From NCBI GenBank assembly GCA_017549205.1, contig JAFYVH010000021.1, positions 101,571 to 165,570 of the forward strand: a stretch of 64,000 nucleotides of DNA. The letters run 5' to 3'. Below the pieces are notes generated by a model. That model searched no databases and was not told the origin of the DNA. It saw only the letters and a list, made by a program, of their open reading frames with translations. The stretch comes from Clostridia bacterium. Lineage in GTDB: Bacteria; Bacillota; Clostridia; UBA1381; UBA9506. Shown here in pieces: positions 27,738-36,283 of the stretch; within the stretch, counting starts at the first letter, position 1, and each line of letters begins with the position of its first letter. A program made the translations under genes and the position numbers.

Positions 27738-28625
27738 ATGAAAAAAATAGCCATTATAGGAATCGATAACAGCCACGCCTGGCATTTTGCCCGCTATCTT
27801 GACGGCAAAGACGGTACAAAGGTTTTTGACGATGTAGAGCTCATTGGTGTTTGGGGCGACTATGCAACCGAAGACGGCAAAGTCGGTGCTGAAGAAATTA
27901 AAAACATGAGCAACTGCACCGTTTTTGCAGAGCATTATAACGACTTTTTGGATACAGCCGATGCGGTTATGATTACCGCCCGTCACGGCAAATATCATTT
28001 GGAATATGCCAAAGAATATATTAAAAGAGGCATTCCCGTTTGGGTGGATAAGCCCATCACCTGCAGCGGTGAAACCGTTTGCGAAATGATTGAACTGGCA
28101 AAAGAGCACAACTGCATTTTAACCGGCGGCTCCAATGTGCCTTTTATTCCTCAAGTGAAAGCACTGGCGGACCTGGCAAAAAGCTGGGGCGACACCTTAA
28201 ACGGTGGCCATGTGACAGCGCCTATCATTATGGAAAGCCCTTATGGTAAGTTCTGGTTTTATGCACAGCATTTAATTCAAATGATTACCTCAATTTTTGG
28301 TAACGATATTAAAAGTGTTTATGCGGTGGAGGCTAAAGGTGGCGTGCATGCCATTTATCGCTATGCCGACTATGCCGTTACAGCATTCTTCGGCACAGAC
28401 TACACCATCACACTTTACAAAGAAGGTTGGTCCGCTCTTGAGCAGCAAAGAATTGTCATTGATGATGATTGCTATCTCCATGAGCTGAAAGCATTCCACG
28501 AAGTGCTGCAAAGCGGCAAAAACAACATGACACCCCAAGACATTGCGGCGCCTGTTTTTGTTTTAGAGGCCACCTTAGAGTCTTACACAGAGGGCAAAGA
28601 GGTTCAAATTACATTGCCTTACTAA
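27738..28625 (+). CDS. Gfo/Idh/MocA-like oxidoreductase 2 (short, atypical)
   Basis: A 295-residue member, shorter than the usual 330-400. The nucleotide loop reads IIGIDNSHAWHFARYL, lacking the usual GxGxxG. The catalytic Lys is kept in WVDKPITCSG, where the common EKP is DKP. The C-terminal domain is reduced, but the YAQHLIQM segment may supply a His. It may act as an oxidoreductase with altered cofactor contacts, or as a partner of one of its neighbours. AGGAGGAATAG precedes the ATG. Confidence 0.8.
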   Translation: MKKIAIIGIDNSHAWHFARYLDGKDGTKVFDDVELIGVWGDYATEDGKVGAEEIKNMSNCTVFAEHYNDFLDTADAVMITARHGKYHLEYAKEYIKRGIPVWVDKPITCSGETVCEMIELAKEHNCILTGGSNVPFIPQVKALADLAKSWGDTLNGGHVTAPIIMESPYGKFWFYAQHLIQMITSIFGNDIKSVYAVEAKGGVHAIYRYADYAVTAFFGTDYTITLYKEGWSALEQQRIVIDDDCYLHELKAFHEVLQSGKNNMTPQDIAAPVFVLEATLESYTEGKEVQITLPY

Positions 28626-28722
28626 GTGCGCATGTTTTTGTGTTTGTCGGACATAATAAGAGAGCCGGCACAATACAAAAAAGTGGTTTTTATAAGCAGT
28701 ATTTTACAAAGGAGCATTTTAA

Positions 28723-29742
28723 ATGTTACGAGGTTGTATTGTGGGCTGTGGTGCCATCAGCACCATGCATGCAATGGGCATAAATGCAACGGAATATGGC
28801 GTCATAGAGGCCGTGTGCGACATTGTGCCCGAGCGTGCCGATAAGGCGGCAAAGGAATATGGCTGCCGTGCCCTTTATAGCTTTGAAGAGGTTTTAAGTG
28901 ACCCGGCTATTGATGTGGTGCACATTTGCACGCCTCACCATCTTCATGTGGAGATGACTGTTCGTGCCCTTCGTGCCGGCAAACATGTTTTGCAGGAAAA
29001 ACCGGTGGCACTTTCCCGTGAGGAATTAAAAATTTTGATAGAGGCGGAAAAGGAAACAGGCAAGCGCGTCTGTGTATCTTTGCAAACCCGCTCAAATGCC
29101 GGTATTAAAAAGCTTTTTGAAATTATTAAAACCGATACCTCCATCGGTAAGTTGACCGGCGTTACAGGGGTTTTGGTGTGGAATCGCGGGGAGGCCTATT
29201 ATCAAAAAGACGGCTGGAGAGGGCGCTGGACAACCGAGGGCGGAAGCCTTTTGTGCAATCAGGCCATTCACACCCTTGATTTAATGCACTATTTTGCCGG
29301 ACCGGCCAAACGGGTGCGGGCGCACATTGCAACCAACTGGTGGGACGACATTATTGAAACAGAAGACACAGCCAATGCCTTAATTGAATTTGAAAGCGGC
29401 GTGCGGGGTGTTTTCTTTGGTACCAATACATACACATCCTCTTCCCCTGCTATGATTGAACTGGATTTTGAACATGCCCGGTTTCGCTATGCCGACCAGG
29501 CCCTTTATCGCATTGACCCCCAAGGACATGCGGAGTGTTTGCAAAAGGATGCCCGCAAAACACCCGGCAAAGTGGTTTGGGGCAGCGGTCATCCCCAGCT
29601 GATTTATGACTTTTATCAGTTTTTAAAAGAGGGTAAGGGTACATATCTGTCCTTAGCGGATGCACTGCCCTCTGCCATGACCCTCCTTTCTATGTATGAA
29701 AGTGGTAAGGCGGGGAATGTGTGGACAGATGTTAGCAAGTGA
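28723..29742 (+). CDS. Gfo/Idh/MocA oxidoreductase 3
   Basis: A 339-residue canonical member: GCIVGCGAISTMHAMG as nucleotide loop, VLQEKPVALSREE with the catalytic Lys and NQAIHTLDLMHYFAGP with the catalytic His. Such enzymes oxidise or reduce a ring carbon of hexoses, hexose glycosides or inositols with a bound or exchanging NAD(H). It follows oxidoreductase 2 after 97 nt, the longest gap within this cluster and the only place where an internal promoter could fit. AAAGGAG precedes the ATG. Confidence 0.88.
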   Translation: MLRGCIVGCGAISTMHAMGINATEYGVIEAVCDIVPERADKAAKEYGCRALYSFEEVLSDPAIDVVHICTPHHLHVEMTVRALRAGKHVLQEKPVALSREELKILIEAEKETGKRVCVSLQTRSNAGIKKLFEIIKTDTSIGKLTGVTGVLVWNRGEAYYQKDGWRGRWTTEGGSLLCNQAIHTLDLMHYFAGPAKRVRAHIATNWWDDIIETEDTANALIEFESGVRGVFFGTNTYTSSSPAMIELDFEHARFRYADQALYRIDPQGHAECLQKDARKTPGKVVWGSGHPQLIYDFYQFLKEGKGTYLSLADALPSAMTLLSMYESGKAGNVWTDVSK

Positions 29743-29780
29743 TGTGTGGTTAAGCAGATTGAGCAAAAGGAGAATGACAA

Positions 29781-30845
29781 ATGGAAATGACCTTTCGCTG
29801 GTATGGTGATTCTGACCCGGTTACATTGGAAAAAATAAGACAAATTCCCGGGGTGACAGGCATTGTATCGGCTATTTATGACATCCCTGTAGGTGAGGTG
29901 TGGCCCCTTGAGGCCATTTTGGCGCTAAAGAATAAAATTGAGGCGGCGGGTCTTGCTCTTTCTGTAATTGAGAGCGTGCCGGTGCACGAGGACATTAAAA
30001 CCGGTGACGGCGACCGTGACCGGTACATTGCAAACTATTGCCAGACCTTGCGTAATTTATCTGAGGCGGGGATTGACTGTGTTTGCTATAACTTTATGCC
30101 GGTTTTTGACTGGACTCGTTCGGAGCTGGCACACGAACTGGCGGACGGCTCTAACGCCCTGATTTATATTGAAGATACCGTTAAAAACATGAATCCCCTA
30201 ACGGGGGATTTGTCTCTGCCCGGCTGGGATGCAAGTTATACCAAGGCAGGCATGCAGTCCCTTTTAACCAAATATCAGGCCATAACCGAAGAGGATTTGT
30301 GGAACAATCTGAAATATTTTTTAGACCGGGTGATTAAGGTGGCTGAAGAGGTTAAGGTGAAAATGGCCATTCACCCCGACGACCCGCCATGGGGCATTTT
30401 TGGTCTGCCTCGCATTATCACAAACAAAGAAAATTTAGAGCGCTTTTTAAAGCTTTATGACAGTCCCTATAACGGCTTGACCTTGTGCAGCGGTTCTTTG
30501 GGTGTTGACCCCCAAAATGACATTGTCGATTTTGTCAAAACCTTTGCAGACCGCATTCACTTTGCCCACATCCGCAACATTAAAATCACGGGAGATAGGT
30601 GCTTTGAAGAAAGTGCTCACAAAACCGATTGCGGCTCATTAGACATTGCCGGCATTGTGAAAGCCTATTATGAAAGCGGCTTTGATGGCTATATCCGTCC
30701 TGACCACGGGCGCATGATTTGGGGTGAAACAGGTCGTCCTGGTTATGGTCTTTATGACCGTGCCTTAGGCGCCGTTTACATTAACGGTTTGTGGGAGGGC
30801 ATGGAAAAAGCAGGCGTTATGAGAAAAGAGCCAATCAAGCTTTAA
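29781..30845 (+). CDS. uxuA: Mannonate dehydratase
   Basis: A 354-residue UxuA that dehydrates D-mannonate to 2-keto-3-deoxy-D-gluconate with Mn2+ or Fe2+. Family signatures: [68 protein letters not shown] and [31 protein letters not shown]. The Cys and His residues known to bind the metal (LCSGS, AHIRN, RPDHGR) are all present. AAAGGAGAATGAC precedes the ATG. It is followed by the matching reductase uxuB. Confidence 0.97.
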   Translation: MEMTFRWYGDSDPVTLEKIRQIPGVTGIVSAIYDIPVGEVWPLEAILALKNKIEAAGLALSVIESVPVHEDIKTGDGDRDRYIANYCQTLRNLSEAGIDCVCYNFMPVFDWTRSELAHELADGSNALIYIEDTVKNMNPLTGDLSLPGWDASYTKAGMQSLLTKYQAITEEDLWNNLKYFLDRVIKVAEEVKVKMAIHPDDPPWGIFGLPRIITNKENLERFLKLYDSPYNGLTLCSGSLGVDPQNDIVDFVKTFADRIHFAHIRNIKITGDRCFEESAHKTDCGSLDIAGIVKAYYESGFDGYIRPDHGRMIWGETGRPGYGLYDRALGAVYINGLWEGMEKAGVMRKEPIKL

Positions 30846-30875
30846 ACCCCTTTCTCCTTTTTAGAAAGGAAAAAA

Positions 30876-31727
30876 ATGAAACTACCATTTCAAATTGATT
30901 TGCAGGATAAGGTTGTGGTTATTACCGGTGGCGGCGGTGTGATTTGCAGCACCTTTGCCAAAGCGGTTGCGGCTTGTGGTGCCAAGGTGGCGGTTTTAGA
31001 CTGGCGACAGGAAAACGCCGACCGGGTGACAGCCGAGATTGTGGCAACCGGTGGCACGGCCATTGGTGTTGCCGCCAATGTTTTAGAGATGGATGCCTTG
31101 CGAGCCGCCAAGGAGACGGTGAACAGGACTTTTGGCAGCTGTGATGTTTTGATTAACGGCGCCGGCGGCAATCATCCCAAGGGCACAACCACCCTTGAGT
31201 ATTACAATTTGGGCGATGAAACAAAAGACGAGCTGATATCGTTTTTTGATTTGGAGCCGGAGGGCATTTCTCATGTTTTTAACCTAAACTTTTTGGGAAC
31301 CCTTTTGCCCACCCAGGTTTTTGCCGCAGATATGGTGGACAAAGAGGGTGCAAGCATTGTGAATGTTTCTTCGATGAATGCTTTTTCGCCTTTGACTAAA
31401 ATTCCGGCCTACAGCGGTGCTAAAGCGGCGGTTTCAAACTTTACGCAGTGGCTTGCGGTGCACTTTTCTAAGGTGGGCATTCGGGTGAACGCCATTGCCC
31501 CCGGTTTTTTTGTGACCAAGCAAAACCAAGCCCTGCTTTTTGATGAGGCCGGCAGGCCCACAGAGCGCACAGAAAAGATTTTATCTCAAACCCCCATGAG
31601 TCGTTTTGGTCAGGTGGAAGAGCTGGTGGGCACGCTTTTGTGGCTTTTGTGCCCCGAGGCATCATCCTTTGTGAGCGGAACGGTGATTCCTGTTGATGGG
31701 GGCTTTTCAGCCTATAGCGGTGTGTGA
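30876..31727 (+). CDS. uxuB: D-mannonate oxidoreductase (fructuronate reductase), SDR type
   Basis: A 283-residue short-chain dehydrogenase. NAD-binding TGGGGVICSTFA and the NGAGG motif are present; the active site has NVSSMNAF and YSGAKAAV (Tyr-x-x-x-Lys). The long insertion with TTLEYYNLGDETKDELISFFDLEPEGI is typical of Bacillus-type UxuB, which converts fructuronate to mannonate. In the same direction and 30 nt after uxuA. It closes the cluster, followed by a terminator. Confidence 0.93.
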   Translation: MKLPFQIDLQDKVVVITGGGGVICSTFAKAVAACGAKVAVLDWRQENADRVTAEIVATGGTAIGVAANVLEMDALRAAKETVNRTFGSCDVLINGAGGNHPKGTTTLEYYNLGDETKDELISFFDLEPEGISHVFNLNFLGTLLPTQVFAADMVDKEGASIVNVSSMNAFSPLTKIPAYSGAKAAVSNFTQWLAVHFSKVGIRVNAIAPGFFVTKQNQALLFDEAGRPTERTEKILSQTPMSRFGQVEELVGTLLWLLCPEASSFVSGTVIPVDGGFSAYSGV

Positions 31728-31760
31728 TGTTATGCAAAAGCATGATAGGATTAAAAATGA

Positions 31761-31788
31761 AAAGGTCGTAGCAAGCGCTACGACCTTT
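31761..31788. terminator. Bidirectional terminator after uxuB
   Basis: AAAGGTCGTAGC and GCTACGACCTTT form a 12-bp stem with loop AAGC, overlapping the stop codon of the minus-strand transposase-like gene. Confidence 0.85.
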
Positions 31789-32296
31789 CGTTATTGTAAA
31801 AACAATCTTCTTCCCATTTTAAAGCATTGCCGTCAATGTATTCCCATATTTTTTGATAATCCTCTTTGCCACGAATGATGTGATCGTGGAATGATGATTG
31901 AAATAGATGTGGTTCACTTAACCCTGCTTTATGGCATTTTCTTGTTGTTATGGATTTAAAAGCACAGATTACAGCAGATATTGTAGGGCAGGGGCTTGCT
32001 CCTGCCATTGTTTCGTAATTTGAGATTAAAAGATGTATATGATTTGGCATGACAACATAGTTATCAATTTTAATGGTTTGATAACGATGTGCCAACAATT
32101 CGATTTGTTCTTTTGCAATGTTGCCGTATATGGTTAATTGATTTTCGGCAGGAGCAAGCCCCTGCCCTACGATTTTGGACAACAAGGGTTTTTTATCTTT
32201 TGTGCAAATGGTTACAAAATATGCACCCGGCAAAGAATAATCATATCCTTTTAATCGGGTTGGTTTGCGTTTTGGGAGATTATTTTTCATCTTCAT
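31778..32296 (-). CDS. REP-associated tyrosine transposase (RAYT, Y1_Tnp family)
   Basis: A 172-residue IS200/IS605-related HUH nuclease. The signature MPNHIHLLI gives the two metal-binding His; PGAYFVTICTKDKKPLLSK is the N-terminal beta strand; the C-terminal helix IIRGKEDYQKIWEYIDGNALKW is typical of RAYTs. The catalytic Tyr is probably in DYQKIWEYI. The start at 32296 follows AGGGAAGG; an in-frame ATG twelve codons upstream lacks a ribosome site. Within the gene lie two copies of a 24-bp repeat in opposite directions, which encode the extra peptides VGQGLAPAE and GASPCPT. Confidence 0.9.
   Translation of the reverse strand: MKMKNNLPKRKPTRLKGYDYSLPGAYFVTICTKDKKPLLSKIVGQGLAPAENQLTIYGNIAKEQIELLAHRYQTIKIDNYVVMPNHIHLLISNYETMAGASPCPTISAVICAFKSITTRKCHKAGLSEPHLFQSSFHDHIIRGKEDYQKIWEYIDGNALKWEEDCFYNNERS
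31983..32006 (+). repeat. 24-bp repeat, copy 1 (inside the RAYT gene)
   Basis: It begins GTAGGGCAGGGGCTTG and is itself imperfectly palindromic (GGCAGG / CTCCTGCC). The exact inverted copy is at 32147-32170, 140 nt away. Confidence 0.85.
32147..32170 (-). repeat. 24-bp repeat, copy 2 (inverted, inside the RAYT gene)
   Basis: The reverse complement is identical at all 24 positions to 31983-32006. Flanking bases differ, so the match ends sharply. This is the pattern expected of REP-like elements mobilised by the encoded protein. Confidence 0.85.
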
Positions 32297-32425
32297 TGCT
32301 TGACCTTCCCTGCAAAACATGTATTTATACAATTAGTGTACCATATACATTTCCTTCTTGCAATACAAATGTTATGCATACAATAGAGCGATATTTATAT
32401 ATAATTGTATTGTAGAGGTGATTAT

Positions 32426-32653
32426 ATGGAGAGGTTTAGAATTCCATCAATTCCGCCCACAACAAATAAATGTATACGATTTCCCAACGATGTAATTGAG
32501 CATGTAGAAAAGGCTATTGAGGGAAAGAACTGTACTTTTACTGCTTTTGTCGTTGAAGCAGTCAGGGTAGCATTAAAGAACAATAAAGGAAGAAATATAA
32601 AAAGACAGCATTTGCAAGAGGAATGTTTTAAGGCTTCTGCAATAAAAGGCTGA
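32426..32653 (+). CDS. Small ribbon-helix-helix-like protein (YlcI/YnfO type)
   Basis: A 75-residue protein whose core NKCIRFPNDVIEHVEKAIEGKNCTFTAFVVEAVRVALKN has the beta-strand then two-helix pattern of Arc/MetJ-type DNA-binding proteins. The ATG at 32426 follows AGAGGTG. It stands alone, between the transposase-like gene and a regulator. It might repress its neighbour or be a solitary antitoxin-like protein; no toxin gene is adjacent. Confidence 0.7.
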   Translation: MERFRIPSIPPTTNKCIRFPNDVIEHVEKAIEGKNCTFTAFVVEAVRVALKNNKGRNIKRQHLQEECFKASAIKG

Positions 32654-32675
32654 ACAAAATAAAATTGCTCAGCCT
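32647..32675. terminator. Possible weak terminator
   Basis: AGGCTGA and TCAGCCT form a short stem around an A-rich loop with TCTATTATT after it. Confidence 0.4.
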
Positions 32676-32733
32676 CTATTATTACCAATTCTAAAACATT
32701 TTTCATATCGGGATTATTACATATTTAGTTGTT

Positions 32734-32985
32734 TCAATTGTCTTCCGTCCAGCCCAGCAAGGTGTTGGGGTCAACCTGCAGCACTTTGGCAAGGGCGACC
32801 AACTCAATATCGGTTACAATTCTTTGACCATGCTCGATGCGGGAAATGGAGCCTCTGCAGATGTAAACAGGGAGCAGTTCCAGTTTGGCAGACAATTGTT
32901 GTTGGCTTAAACCGGCTTTAATTCTGGCAGCCATAATATTTTGACCAATTTGATTCAATGGAGCGTCAGTTTTAATTTTTTTCAA
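32734..32985 (-). CDS. XRE-family HTH regulator
   Basis: An 83-residue protein of one HTH_3 domain: IGQNIMAARIKAGLSQQQLSAKLELLPVYICRGSISRIEHGQRIVTDIELVALAKVLQVDPNTLLGW. The insertion in the turn (LELLPVYICRGS) is unusual but seen in related Clostridia proteins. It is divergent from a 54-residue gene, with an inverted repeat in the shared spacer. Confidence 0.85.
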   Translation of the reverse strand: MKKIKTDAPLNQIGQNIMAARIKAGLSQQQLSAKLELLPVYICRGSISRIEHGQRIVTDIELVALAKVLQVDPNTLLGWTEDN

Positions 32986-33004
32986 CTAAATCTCTCCCTT
33001 CGTC

Positions 33005-33044
33005 TTGACAACGGGACAAATATATTGTAAACTAAATTTGTCTC
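33005..33044 (+). promoter_or_regulatory. Promoter and putative operator of the 54-residue gene
   Basis: TTGACA (33005-33010) and TAAACT (33028-33033) are 17 nt apart. GACAAAT (33015-33021) and ATTTGTC (33036-33042) form an inverted repeat across the promoter, a likely site for the divergent XRE protein. Confidence 0.72.
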
Positions 33045-33091
33045 AATTATGTCCTATAGACAAGACACAATTATGTAATGGAGGGATTTTT

Positions 33092-33256
33092 ATGCCATAT
33101 ACAGAAGAAGAGATGAAAAACATGGAGTTTCTTGATCTTTCCGGGTTGCCGCTTGAGGGTGCCGTTGCGGTTAAGATGTTTTATGATTATCAGGTGGCGA
33201 TGGAAGAAAAAGAGCGCAGGGAAAAAGAGCAAAGCGGAAAACAATTGAATAAATAA
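33092..33256 (+). CDS. Small hypothetical protein
   Basis: A 54-residue charged protein starting MPYTEEEMKNMEFLDLSG, with a helical, Lys/Glu-rich C terminus. The ATG at 33092 follows GGAGGG at 8 nt; an upstream frame extension crosses the operator. No family recognised. Its promoter, ribosome site and terminator support it as a real gene. Confidence 0.65.
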   Translation: MPYTEEEMKNMEFLDLSGLPLEGAVAVKMFYDYQVAMEEKERREKEQSGKQLNK

Positions 33257-33261
33257 AGGTC

Positions 33262-33297
33262 GAAGGGGCAACGCCAATGGCGCTGCCCCTTCTTTTT
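33262..33297 (+). terminator. Terminator after the 54-residue gene
   Basis: GAAGGGGCAACGCC and GGCGCTGCCCCTTC pair with one mismatch and are followed by TTTTT. Confidence 0.9.
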
Positions 33298-33331
33298 CAG
33301 AGGTGTGATATATTAATAGATTGGTCGGCTA

Positions 33332-35926
33332 TTATTTTACGATAACGATTTCCTGCACCACATCTTTATACATTTTGATTAAAACGCGGCTGGGGTCTAA
33401 ATCGTCATACTGTGTGATTTCGTTTGCATCAACCACGCGGATTGCGTTAGTGGTTTTGCTTGTGTTCAGCTCGTAAACTGTAACATTTTCCAAGCTGTAG
33501 TTCACAACAGAGTTTTCGTTAACCTGGACATTGATAGAGCCGGGGAATTTCTTGGTTACACGGCCGTAAATCAGGTCGAGGTCATCACCGATTGTTGTTG
33601 CAAACTCGGTGGCCTTTTTAGAAGCCTCAAAGAGAACACGAATGCCGGTAATCTGGTTTTTGGTGTTGAGCTTCAGCTGAACCACATCACCTTTTTTCAG
33701 AGCCTGGCCTTCTTCGTTAACCAAGATGCCGAGGCCGTCGGTTTCAAAGGATACACGCTGGCCGTTCTGGTAAGCGTACAGCTTTTCAACATTTTCACCG
33801 GACGCATTGTGAATGGTAGCAATCTGGTCGATTACGGCAATGGGTGCCTCAATGCTTGCTGCTGCTGTGGAGCTTGTCACAATGACAACCTTTGCAGTGA
33901 AATCTTCGGCTACATCATAAACAAACACTTCGTAAGGCTCGTTATCTTCGAAGAAGTCTGCCTTTTCAACTGCATACTGTTCGGGATCTGTTTCGCCGGC
34001 GGGAATGTTCAGCACCAGTGTGCTGTCTGTGATGCGATAAGCACCCAGCTTGCCGGAGGCTTTTTTATAGGTCATTTCGCCCTGTGCATTCAGGGAGAAG
34101 TGATTTTTATCAACAGCGCCGGATTCGGTTAAATCTTTGGCTGTGTTAATCTGGCTGATTTCGCCTTTAGAGTTCAGCTCGTAGGTGATGAGCTGGGGCA
34201 CCATGTTGCCTTCACCATCCTGCAGCTTTTCAAGAACTTCAGCAGGTGTTTTGCCGGAGGTGCCGTTTAATCTGATTTTTTCACCGGATTTAACGATGAC
34301 AACTTCGCCGTCTTTGTTAAAGAACTTCACTTCTAAAACCTGGTCAAAGCCTGTGGAAAGACCGGCATCAACCGCATAGGCATAGTTGGAAGAAAGGGTG
34401 CTGGCTGTGTCGACAGCAGCAATTTTGCCTTCAACATCTAAATAGAAGGTGCCTTCGTCGCCCAGTTTAATATCTTCTTTGTAGTTTTTTGCAATTTCAT
34501 ACTGCACGCCGTTGATGGTGCGCTTGTCATCTTCGATTTCTTCTACCTTACCGGTTACTTTTGTGCTGGAAACTTCGATGGAAAGGATGGTTCCATCAAC
34601 ACTTTTTGCAACACTTAACACATCCCATTCAGAGAGATCGGAAAGGGAGATAATCTGACCGCCACGGGTCATGGTGAATTTAACATCCTTATCATCGGAG
34701 TCAAGGACCAATGAAGGATTGCCGTATTTATCAACAATTTTATGGCTGTTTGCGATAACGCTCTCTACAACGATGTTAGAAAGAGAGGTTACAAACACTA
34801 AATCGTGTACATCGTCGCCATTGATATCAAGGAAGGTTACACGGCCGGATTCGGGTTTTAACAGAGCTGCATCAAAGCTTGCGGCTTTGCCGTTATAAAG
34901 CATTTGTGCGCCGGAAGAGAGCACCAGAGTTTTGGTGTTTTTATCGTTTTCTTTATCAACCCAATATTCAACGGTTGTGTTTTTGCCTTCTTCGACAGTT
35001 ACGGTTTCAACGCTGCCGGCTAAAACGGTGATGGCGTTGTTTTTGTTCTTTTCGGCGCGGGCTAAAATCAGCTCGTGGTCGCCGCTGGCTCTTTCTGCTA
35101 CATAGTAAGTTACATTAAAGCCTAAGAGGTTACGAACAGCAGGCAGGGCACGCTCTGAAACAGTGAAAACACGGTCGCCGATGCGCACTTCGTTATCACG
35201 CAGGGAGCTTGAGCCTGCAATACTGCTGATGCCTACGGCCTGAATCTGACCACTGCCTTTTTCAACATCTAATACATCTTGAAGCAGAGTTTTGTCAACG
35301 ATTTCATATTGCACATCGCTGCCGAACCCTGTCTGCTCCATCATTTTAATGGTTAAAGCATTAAAGGTCATTTGTGCAACCATGCCACGAACAACGGCAT
35401 CGTTTGCGTTTGCAACAGCATTTTTAGAAATGCCGTTTTGAGAACCGATGACCATATAACCGCCCGGGAAACCGCCTTTGGCTTCTGCAGCAGGCTCAAA
35501 ACCGGTGATTCTTACCAGCATGGTCATTGCCTCGGCATAGGAAATGGAATCGTCAGGACGGAAGTTGCCCTGGTCGTCACCAATGATTACGCCCTGTTCT
35601 GTTGCTACATTGATATAACCGTTTGCCCAATGGTTTTCAACAACATCAGGAAATTTTGTTTTATGGCCTGAAGCCTCGGCTACATTGCCAAGACCCATAG
35701 CTGTAACAGCTACCTTTGCAAATTCAGAACGCTTAATGGTTGCCTCGGGACGAAAAGCGCCGTCGTCGTCACCAATCATAATGTCTAACGCGCCCAGTGT
35801 TTCGATTGCCTCTTCATAGACAGAGCCAGCGGCGTCGCCGGGCACTGCTGCAAAACTGGAGATGGCTACGCTCATGGTCATTGCCGCCGAAAGAATGCCG
35901 GCGATGAGTTTTTTTGAAATAGTCAT
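33332..35926 (-). CDS. SLH-domain surface protein
   Basis: An 864-residue secreted protein. A signal peptide (1-27, ending SSFAA) is followed by three S-layer homology domains at about 35-205: GVIIGDDQGNFRPDDSISY is the clearest, and the third (SQNGISKNAVANANDAVVRG) is degenerate. These bind pyruvylated cell-wall polymer. The remaining 650 residues are beta-rich with repeated 'K(V/I)xxVDxxG' patterns and no recognised enzyme domain. It could be a main S-layer protein or an adhesin. GAGGAGG precedes the ATG. Confidence 0.92.
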   Translation of the reverse strand: MTISKKLIAGILSAAMTMSVAISSFAAVPGDAAGSVYEEAIETLGALDIMIGDDDGAFRPEATIKRSEFAKVAVTAMGLGNVAEASGHKTKFPDVVENHWANGYINVATEQGVIIGDDQGNFRPDDSISYAEAMTMLVRITGFEPAAEAKGGFPGGYMVIGSQNGISKNAVANANDAVVRGMVAQMTFNALTIKMMEQTGFGSDVQYEIVDKTLLQDVLDVEKGSGQIQAVGISSIAGSSSLRDNEVRIGDRVFTVSERALPAVRNLLGFNVTYYVAERASGDHELILARAEKNKNNAITVLAGSVETVTVEEGKNTTVEYWVDKENDKNTKTLVLSSGAQMLYNGKAASFDAALLKPESGRVTFLDINGDDVHDLVFVTSLSNIVVESVIANSHKIVDKYGNPSLVLDSDDKDVKFTMTRGGQIISLSDLSEWDVLSVAKSVDGTILSIEVSSTKVTGKVEEIEDDKRTINGVQYEIAKNYKEDIKLGDEGTFYLDVEGKIAAVDTASTLSSNYAYAVDAGLSTGFDQVLEVKFFNKDGEVVIVKSGEKIRLNGTSGKTPAEVLEKLQDGEGNMVPQLITYELNSKGEISQINTAKDLTESGAVDKNHFSLNAQGEMTYKKASGKLGAYRITDSTLVLNIPAGETDPEQYAVEKADFFEDNEPYEVFVYDVAEDFTAKVVIVTSSTAAASIEAPIAVIDQIATIHNASGENVEKLYAYQNGQRVSFETDGLGILVNEEGQALKKGDVVQLKLNTKNQITGIRVLFEASKKATEFATTIGDDLDLIYGRVTKKFPGSINVQVNENSVVNYSLENVTVYELNTSKTTNAIRVVDANEITQYDDLDPSRVLIKMYKDVVQEIVIVK

Positions 35927-36283
35927 GAAAAAATCCTCCTCAAAAATTTCTTTTTCTTTTTTATGTCGTCAAAGGGGTCAGCGTTTCACGGCTGGTTTAC
36001 ATAATGTCTGGATATGGGCAAAACAAAACAGCCTGCTAAAAAACTATCAAGCTGTTTTATGGTATGTCATTTATCATGTTCGAGCGCCGTGCTGATACTC
36101 TATATACGACGGGCGACGCAGAAAAGTTCCCCAATGCAAAAAGATTATCCAGACCAATTTTTGCCAAAGCGGCAGAATGGCACAAAAAGAACCAAGAGAT
36201 TCCCTTTATTTATGCGGCTTATATTGACTTATGAAAGCTTTTTCTGTACAATAAGAAATAGACTAATGAAAGAGGCGAAAGCC
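35927..36283. other. Intergenic region between divergent SLH and COG2509 genes
   Basis: These 357 nt hold the leader of the SLH gene on one side and the promoter at 36224-36252 on the other. A hairpin AAAACAGC (36025-36032) / GCTGTTTT (36051-36058) lies in the middle. No convincing SLH promoter or further gene was seen. Confidence 0.6.
36224..36252 (+). promoter_or_regulatory. Promoter of the COG2509 flavoprotein gene
   Basis: TTGACT and TACAAT are 17 nt apart, 31 nt before the ATG. Confidence 0.85.

Noticed and set aside
31983..32170. CRISPR array
   Set aside because: Only two copies exist and they are inverted, not direct; this fits a REP-type element.
32426..32985. Toxin-antitoxin pair (RHH protein with XRE protein)
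   Set aside because: Both proteins look like DNA-binding regulators, they are convergent rather than in one operon, and no toxin-type protein is present.
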